Shown here: piece after piece, positions 33,204-37,803 of the stretch
Layout: every line of letters begins with the position of its first letter
Position numbering within the stretch: the stretch's first letter is position 1
DNA from: JBKCHH01 sp046302855
Lineage (GTDB): Bacteria; Pseudomonadota; Alphaproteobacteria; Rickettsiales; UBA8987
DNA: 37,803 nucleotides
Direction of reading: 5' to 3'
Assembly (NCBI GenBank): GCA_046302855.1
Contig: JBKCHH010000077.1
Location: 1-37,803 of the forward strand
Notes under the pieces: model-generated
Seen by the model: the letters and a program-made list of their open reading frames with translations, nothing else
Database searches by the model: none
What the model was told of the DNA's origin: nothing
Position numbers and translations under genes: made by a program

Positions 33204-34169
33204 ATGATATTTAATCAAAATCAGCAAAAGCAACCGGCAGAAAAGCCAGCATCCAACTATAAGGGTGGCATTACCTTTGCTCAAATAATAGTTTTTGTTA
33301 TTATCCTTTATTACCTTTTCCACCGCTATTTTGGGGAGGGGAAAACCAATTCTGCCACAATAAAGCAATCTCTAGTAACTCCAGTCGTAGAAAAGCAAAT
33401 AGAAAACAAGCCCAGTGAAATAGTTGTAGAGGCTCCCACTCCGCCTATTCTAGATAGTAAAGCAGAACTAAGGGATAAGATTATTAATTCTGCCTATTGC
33501 GGTGATTACATAGGCTTAAAGCCATCTTCGCAAAGCCTATACCTGCCAGAAAATATTTTTTCCATTCTGCTTGGGCAAAAGGATATCTACACAGACTCTC
33601 TACAAAAAAAGTTTTTTGGCTTAAAGGTGGGGGATAAAAAAGAGCTAACCATTGAAGAGGTTTTTGAAGAAAGTGGCTACCTAAATGAAGATAGTCTGTA
33701 TGATTTTTTACAAAGCAAACTAATAAAAAACTCTTTCCCCAATAAAATTAAATTTTCAGTAGAAAAAATTGAGCATATTTATAAAAATGAAGATGAAGAA
33801 CTTAACCTTTCTGTAGAAGAGTTAGAAAATATAGATTTTTCAATAGAGAAATTCTGTGGCGACACTACTGTAATAGGTTTTAAAATTGTTAGCCCTAACG
33901 TTATTGCAAGTAGCCAAGAGGTATTAAAAGAACAAGATGGCTTTAAATTCATTAAGTTTAAGCTGGGGCTTTACGGGGTGCCGGTAGTTTTTGAAAGGAT
34001 TGCGCCATATATTAAAGATAACAGCCATGCCTCAATCTCCCTACCCTTTTCACAATTAAGAAATTTAGGGCAAGAAAAAATCCTATCTTTCTCGCAAAAA
34101 CAAAACCAACCTGAGGAAATAATAAAATTAGAAATTATTGGGGAGAAGTATAAGAATTTGAATAATTAA
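33204..34169 (+). CDS. Unknown single-pass membrane-anchored protein
   Basis: I do not recognise this 321-residue protein. It has a short basic N-terminus, one hydrophobic helix (about 28-44, IIVFVIILYYLFHRYF) and a proline-containing linker to about 85. A probable periplasmic domain follows, with a Cys-Gly at about 98 (NSAYCGDYIG), LKVGDKKELTIEEVF near 145, and a second cysteine in EKFCGDTTVIGFKIVS near 215. The mix of strands and the LKVGDKKEL segment faintly recall FKBP-type prolyl isomerases, but active-site aromatics are not evident. It lies 9 bases after erpA and before ccoN, separated by 86 bases. It is a good candidate for a lineage-specific envelope protein. Confidence 0.85.
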   Translation: MIFNQNQQKQPAEKPASNYKGGITFAQIIVFVIILYYLFHRYFGEGKTNSATIKQSLVTPVVEKQIENKPSEIVVEAPTPPILDSKAELRDKIINSAYCGDYIGLKPSSQSLYLPENIFSILLGQKDIYTDSLQKKFFGLKVGDKKELTIEEVFEESGYLNEDSLYDFLQSKLIKNSFPNKIKFSVEKIEHIYKNEDEELNLSVEELENIDFSIEKFCGDTTVIGFKIVSPNVIASSQEVLKEQDGFKFIKFKLGLYGVPVVFERIAPYIKDNSHASISLPFSQLRNLGQEKILSFSQKQNQPEEIIKLEIIGEKYKNLNN

Positions 34170-34255
34170 GATGGTTATTTTAACAAAAATATTTTGTATT
34201 TAAGATAAAAAAAGTTAAGTTTCATCAATCAAATTTACACTCAAACTTATTATAA

Positions 34256-35674
34256 ATGGGCGGAACTACCTACAAACCAGTTGTTTATGATGAAGCAGTG
34301 GTGAAGTTATTTGCCCTAGCCTCACTATTTTGGGCGATAATCGCTTTTGTAATGGGGGTTTATGTAGCAACTTTATTAGTATTTCCTGAACTAAACTTTG
34401 GTGAATATTTAACCTTTGGAAGGTTGCGTCCAGTTCACACCTCAGCTGCTATTATTGCCTTTGGTGGAAACTTTTTAATAGGCTCTTCTTTATATGTGGT
34501 GCAAAGAACCTGCCATACCAATCTTTTTGGTAATAAACTCGCCCATTATTTTTTGTTCTTTTCTTATCAAATATTTATTGTGCTAGCGGCTGTTTCTTAT
34601 GTTCTAGGCTATACGCAAGGTAAGGAATATGCCGAGCCAGAATGGATTTTAGACCTATTCTTAGAAGTTATTTGGGTTTTATATGCCGTTATTTTTATTG
34701 GCACCTTAATAAAAAGGCAGGAGAAGCATATTTATGTTTCTAACTGGTTTTACCTTGCCTTTATAATTACGGTTGCCCTTCTGCACACTGTAAATAATCT
34801 TGTTATACCAGTTTCTTATACGGGGATGAAGAGCTATTCCCTATTTTCAGGTCCGCAAGATGCAATGGTGCAGTGGTGGTATGGGCATAATATGGTTGGA
34901 TTTTTGCTAACTGCGGGCTTTATTGGGGCAATGTATTATTTTATACCCAAACAGGCAGAAAGGCCCATCTATTCTTATCGCCTATCAATAGTGCATTTTT
35001 GGGCATTGATTTTTATGTATATTTGGGCTGGCCCTCACCATCTGCACTATACCGCCCTGCCGGATTGGACGCAAACCCTAGGCATGGTATTTTCTATAAT
35101 GTTATGGATGCCATCTTGGGGCGGAATGATAAATGGTATTATGACCCTATCTGGTGCTTGGGAAAAGCTCCGCACAGATCCTATCATTCGCTTTTTAGTA
35201 GTTGCCGTTGCCTTTTATGGGATGAGCACTTTTGAAGGCCCTTTAATGGCAATAAAGGCGGTAAATTCCCTTTCCCATTATACTGATTGGACGGTTAGCC
35301 ATGTTCATTCCGGAGCTTTAGGGTGGAACGCTTTAATAGCCTTTGGCTCACTCTATTACATGATCCCAAAATTATGGAATAAAAAACTATATTCTTTGCG
35401 TTTGGTAGAGTGGCATTTTTGGTTAGCCTCAATTGGGATAATTCTATATGTAACCTCCATGTGGTATTCTGGCATTTCACAAGGGGTTATGTGGCGGGCT
35501 TATGACGATGCTGGCTTTTTAAAATATTCATTCATAGAAATTGTAGAGGCAATAAAACCTTATCACCTAACTAGAATAGTAGGGGGCATATTTTTCCTAT
35601 TAGGCGGGTTGGTGATGGTTTATAATATTATTAGAACTATTTGTTCGAAAGATACTGTTAAAATAAACAATTAA
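34256..35674 (+). CDS. ccoN: cbb3-type cytochrome c oxidase subunit I
   Basis: CcoN is the catalytic haem-copper subunit of cbb3 oxidase, which has high oxygen affinity. The 472-residue protein has about twelve helices. The ligand histidines are visible in RPVHTSAAIIAFGGN (low-spin haem), WWYGHNMVGFLLT (CuB), WAGPHHLHYTALPDW (CuB pair) and DWTVSHVHSGALGWN (haem b3 and b). ccoO and ccoP, which normally follow, are absent; virB10 begins 5 bases after the stop. Maturation of the c-type partners would need the Ccm system encoded elsewhere in this window. Confidence 0.97.
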   Translation: MGGTTYKPVVYDEAVVKLFALASLFWAIIAFVMGVYVATLLVFPELNFGEYLTFGRLRPVHTSAAIIAFGGNFLIGSSLYVVQRTCHTNLFGNKLAHYFLFFSYQIFIVLAAVSYVLGYTQGKEYAEPEWILDLFLEVIWVLYAVIFIGTLIKRQEKHIYVSNWFYLAFIITVALLHTVNNLVIPVSYTGMKSYSLFSGPQDAMVQWWYGHNMVGFLLTAGFIGAMYYFIPKQAERPIYSYRLSIVHFWALIFMYIWAGPHHLHYTALPDWTQTLGMVFSIMLWMPSWGGMINGIMTLSGAWEKLRTDPIIRFLVVAVAFYGMSTFEGPLMAIKAVNSLSHYTDWTVSHVHSGALGWNALIAFGSLYYMIPKLWNKKLYSLRLVEWHFWLASIGIILYVTSMWYSGISQGVMWRAYDDAGFLKYSFIEIVEAIKPYHLTRIVGGIFFLLGGLVMVYNIIRTICSKDTVKINN

Positions 35675-35679
35675 TTTAA

Positions 35680-36954
35680 ATGATTAATTTTAATAGTTTT
35701 AAAAAAAAAGATTCGCAGAAAAATCAAAATGTAAATACCCAAAATAGTGCACAAGAAGACTCAATAATTGAAGAAACCGTTATAGAAGAAACGCAGGTTG
35801 AAGAGGGCAAAAAGCCAACAATTGCTGAATCTGCCACTAAAAATAAACTCCTTATAATCCCCATTTTTTTGGTGGCGATTTTTTTAGTCTATACGCTATT
35901 TATTAAGGATGCCTTTAAAATACCCCCCGGTCAAGAAAAGATAGAACCTGTAGCTGATAAGGGTGAGGTTGCTCCAAAAATTGAAAAGAAAGAGGATAAA
36001 AAGGAACAGGTGGAGCCTAAAATTGAAGTGGAAGTCCCCCCCCCGCCACCGCCAGAAAAGCTAGAACTTAGCCCACCACCACCTATCGATTTAAACAGCT
36101 CTTTTCCAATAGATACTGGTTCTACTAGCCCGAAAACGTCTGATAGAAGTGTAAATGAGCAAGAACTGCAAAATAAAATCTCGGTTAATAGCGTAATTGT
36201 TGGTGGTGCAGGTGGGGCAAGCCAAGTATTTGTTTCTTCTGGCTCTACTACCCAAGGTAATGAGCAAACAATAGGTGATTCTTCCGCCGCCAATGTTTTG
36301 GTTACTAAGGTAAAAGACCCTTTCAACACCATAATTCAAGGCAAACTAATAGATGTAGTATTAGAAACAGCAATTTATACGGAGCTAAACGGCGTTTTAA
36401 GAGCGGTGGTAGCGCAAGATGTGTATGCTGAAAAGGGCAAGAAGATTTTAATTCCAAAGGGTTCAAGGCTAATTGGTAGTTATAATACCGATATTGCCGC
36501 TGGGCAAACTAGAATTTTTATCATCTGGACGCGGGTTATAAGGCCAGATGGGGTAGATGCACAAATAGGCTCTCCTGTGACCGATTTACAAGGCAGGGCA
36601 GGCTTACCGGGTGTGGTGGATAATAAATATCTGGAACTATTTTCTAGCTCAATCTTATCTTCCCTTATAACCATTGGTATAGCGGCAGCAGCAGAAGGTA
36701 TTACCAGTTCAGGCAATGTGCAAACCACAGAAACTGCAGGTGGCAGCACTTTAAATAGTGGTGGCGTGAAAGATTACGCCGTTTTAGATGCGGTAACTGG
36801 CGTTACTGATTTAACCAAAAATGTACTTAAAGAAAGGCTGGAAGTAAAAAAAACCATTACTATTAATCAAGGGGAAAGGATTAAGGTTTTTGTGAATAAG
36901 GATATTATTTTCCCATCTAACCCTTATACTAGCAATACCAATATTTTTAGATAG
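35680..36954 (+). CDS. virB10: Type IV secretion system protein VirB10
   Basis: VirB10 spans the inner membrane and reaches the outer-membrane pore of the type IV secretion system. The 424-residue protein has a cytoplasmic acidic head, one membrane helix (about 56-75) and a proline-rich periplasmic stretch (about 80-140, including a polyproline run). The TrbI/VirB10 domain follows from about 205 (KDPFNTIIQGKLIDVVLETAI, PKGSRLIGSYN, GQTRIFIIWTRVI, ITINQGERIKVFVNKDI). It starts 5 bases after ccoN and has no virB9 or virB11 neighbour. Two 9-base homopolymers lie inside it: A9 at 35701-35709 and C9 at 36036-36044. Both are in frame here but could slip. Confidence 0.93.
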   Translation: MINFNSFKKKDSQKNQNVNTQNSAQEDSIIEETVIEETQVEEGKKPTIAESATKNKLLIIPIFLVAIFLVYTLFIKDAFKIPPGQEKIEPVADKGEVAPKIEKKEDKKEQVEPKIEVEVPPPPPPEKLELSPPPPIDLNSSFPIDTGSTSPKTSDRSVNEQELQNKISVNSVIVGGAGGASQVFVSSGSTTQGNEQTIGDSSAANVLVTKVKDPFNTIIQGKLIDVVLETAIYTELNGVLRAVVAQDVYAEKGKKILIPKGSRLIGSYNTDIAAGQTRIFIIWTRVIRPDGVDAQIGSPVTDLQGRAGLPGVVDNKYLELFSSSILSSLITIGIAAAAEGITSSGNVQTTETAGGSTLNSGGVKDYAVLDAVTGVTDLTKNVLKERLEVKKTITINQGERIKVFVNKDIIFPSNPYTSNTNIFR

Positions 36955-36960
36955 ATTTTC

Positions 36961-37103
36961 AAGACCTCTGCCTAACTCTACTTCTATGGATTTTATGCAT
37001 TTTTTTTGACGCTCAAAGCCTCATTTACTTTTTGTAAACTCCGGTTTTCGCCTCAAAAACAAAAGCCTAAAAATCTCATATAAGCGAATTATGCAGAGAT
37101 CTT
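36961..37103. mobile_element. MITE-like element with imperfect terminal inverted repeats
   Basis: AAGACCTCTGCCTAACTC (36961-36978) and the minus-strand reading of 37086-37103 (AAGATCTCTGCATAATTC) match at 15 of 18 positions, enclosing 143 bp with no coding capacity. The left end continues into the 34-bp repeat also found at 16625-16658 and, partly, at 365-385; the 11-base tip recurs at 127-137. No obvious target duplication or transposase is seen. It lies between convergent virB10 and ftsZ and could also serve as a bidirectional transcription end. Confidence 0.5.
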
Positions 37104-37113
37104 TTTTGGTCAA

Positions 37114-37803
37114 CTACTTTCTTCTTCTTAAAAAGGCTGGGATTTCAATATCGCCACTGCCACCTAAATTAGCATTGTTATTGGTGTTTATAACTATTTC
37201 CTTATCTTGATTAATTGGGTTGGTTAGCCCTAGAATTTCTTCTTCTTCTGCATTTAGCTCATTATTATCGGTATTGCTTTTTTTAAAAATACCACCAAAA
37301 AAGCCAGGTTTTTTCTTTCTTATATCATCTATATAGTTTTCTTCCCTGTGGAAAGAATAGGTTTTTTGAGGCTCGAGTGATTTTTCTAGTTCTTTTTCCA
37401 TAGACTTTATCTCTTCGTTTTTCACCAATTTACTAAAAATCGGCTTTGAATTCTGGTCTAGAAAATCATTTCTGTTTTCGGCAAATTCATCTAAAGGAAC
37501 CTCTGGTTTTTCAGCAAAAAAATGCTGGGTATTTATTGTTTCCGCCGTATTTTTTTGTTTTGCCAAATGCTGAATTTCTGAAATTTTTGGCTTTGCATTT
37601 TGCTGAAAAAAGCTAGCCTTTCTAGAATTTTCATCTTCAATGCCAGTTGCCACTACCGAAACTCTAATTTTGCCATTTAAGGCCGTATCGAAGGCAGAGC
37701 CGAAAATAATATTAGCATCTGGGTCTATTTCTTCCCTTATTCTGTTTACTGATTCATCTACCTCATAAAGGGTCATATCATCACCACCTGTAATATTTAT
37801 TAA
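37114..37803 (-). CDS. ftsZ: Cell division protein FtsZ, C-terminal part (cut by window end)
   Basis: FtsZ is the tubulin-like GTPase that builds the division ring. Only the C-terminal 229 codons are in the window; the frame continues beyond base 37803. The first visible residues, LINITGGDDMTLYEVDE, are the conserved start of the C-terminal globular subdomain, followed by DPDANIIFGSAFDTALNGKIRVSVVATGI. A charged linker of about 140 residues follows. The conserved C-terminal peptide DIEIPAFLRRRK that binds FtsA and other partners closes it. The gene converges on virB10. It is not truncated biologically as far as can be seen. Confidence 0.97.
   Translation of the reverse strand, partial: LINITGGDDMTLYEVDESVNRIREEIDPDANIIFGSAFDTALNGKIRVSVVATGIEDENSRKASFFQQNAKPKISEIQHLAKQKNTAETINTQHFFAEKPEVPLDEFAENRNDFLDQNSKPIFSKLVKNEEIKSMEKELEKSLEPQKTYSFHREENYIDDIRKKKPGFFGGIFKKSNTDNNELNAEEEEILGLTNPINQDKEIVINTNNNANLGGSGDIEIPAFLRRRK

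Noticed and set aside
34200..34250. FNR-like site upstream of ccoN
   Set aside because: Only an ATCAA half-site is present; the partner half-site does not match TTGAT at the required spacing.

Overview
This window looks like the chromosome of an AT-rich, compact alphaproteobacterium. A lineage in or near the Rickettsiales fits best. The evidence is strong AT bias and short gaps, a NtrY-type kinase, a PAS_5-like protein, a Tat-linked Rieske protein, VirB8 and VirB10 of a P-type type IV secretion system, a dispersed CGTCATTGCGAG-type palindrome of a kind I remember from Rickettsiales genomes, and subunits of big complexes scattered singly among unrelated genes. It keeps more metabolism than classical obligate intracellular Rickettsia (leuD, ahcY, a Sad-type aldehyde dehydrogenase, a threonine dehydratase/serine racemase-type enzyme) and a flagellar export gene (fliQ). 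A less reduced, perhaps free-living or facultatively host-associated member is therefore plausible. The taxonomy is inference.

Layout. 1-358: noncoding start with palindromes and tRNA-Pro(GGG). 478-4219 (+): doxX-radA-cvpA-rnd, tightly packed. 4266-10436 (-): a seven-gene unit ccmC-fdxA-PLP enzyme-dprA-leuD-cydA-cydB with gaps of at most about 15 bp. 10506-18212: a PAS-like gene, ahcY, a Sad-type aldehyde dehydrogenase, ligA with a glycosyltransferase overlapping its end, yejE and petA. 18515-23330: a sugar acetyltransferase overlapping a TPR glycosyltransferase of the OGT/GT41 type, tRNA-Val(UAC), and a TMEM43-like membrane protein with a long Pro/Thr/Lys/Glu-rich tail. 23404-27864: tatC diverging from nusB-virB8-ccmD-(palindromic repeat)-ccmE-ETF:quinone oxidoreductase. 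27869-32668: nuoH and fliQ (-), ubiB (+), a NtrY-like kinase (-) and a small exported two-cysteine protein (-). 32829-37803: an ErpA-type Fe-S carrier, an unknown membrane-anchored protein, ccoN, virB10 five bases downstream of ccoN, a MITE-like segment, and the C-terminal part of ftsZ (-), cut by the window end.

How the genes work together. Much of the window serves a branched aerobic/microaerobic respiratory chain: complex I (NuoH), ETF:quinone oxidoreductase, bc1 (Rieske protein), cbb3 oxidase (CcoN) and a cyanide-insensitive-type bd oxidase (CydAB). Support comes from cytochrome c maturation (CcmC, CcmD, CcmE), the Tat translocon (TatC), Fe-S delivery (ErpA) and ubiquinone synthesis (UbiB). 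DNA maintenance and recombination is represented by RadA, DprA and LigA. The envelope/surface side holds two glycosyltransferases, an acetyltransferase, VirB8/VirB10, FliQ and the TMEM43-like protein.

The least explained items are the GT41-acetyltransferase pair, the tailed TMEM43-like protein with its symmetric divergent control region, a dispersed 34-bp repeat that overlaps the end of yejE and forms one end of a MITE-like element, the unknown protein at 33204-34169, two 9-base G/C homopolymers in virB10 and the PLP enzyme, and the ccoN-virB10 linkage. I found no CRISPR array, rRNA, transposase or obvious defence cassette.
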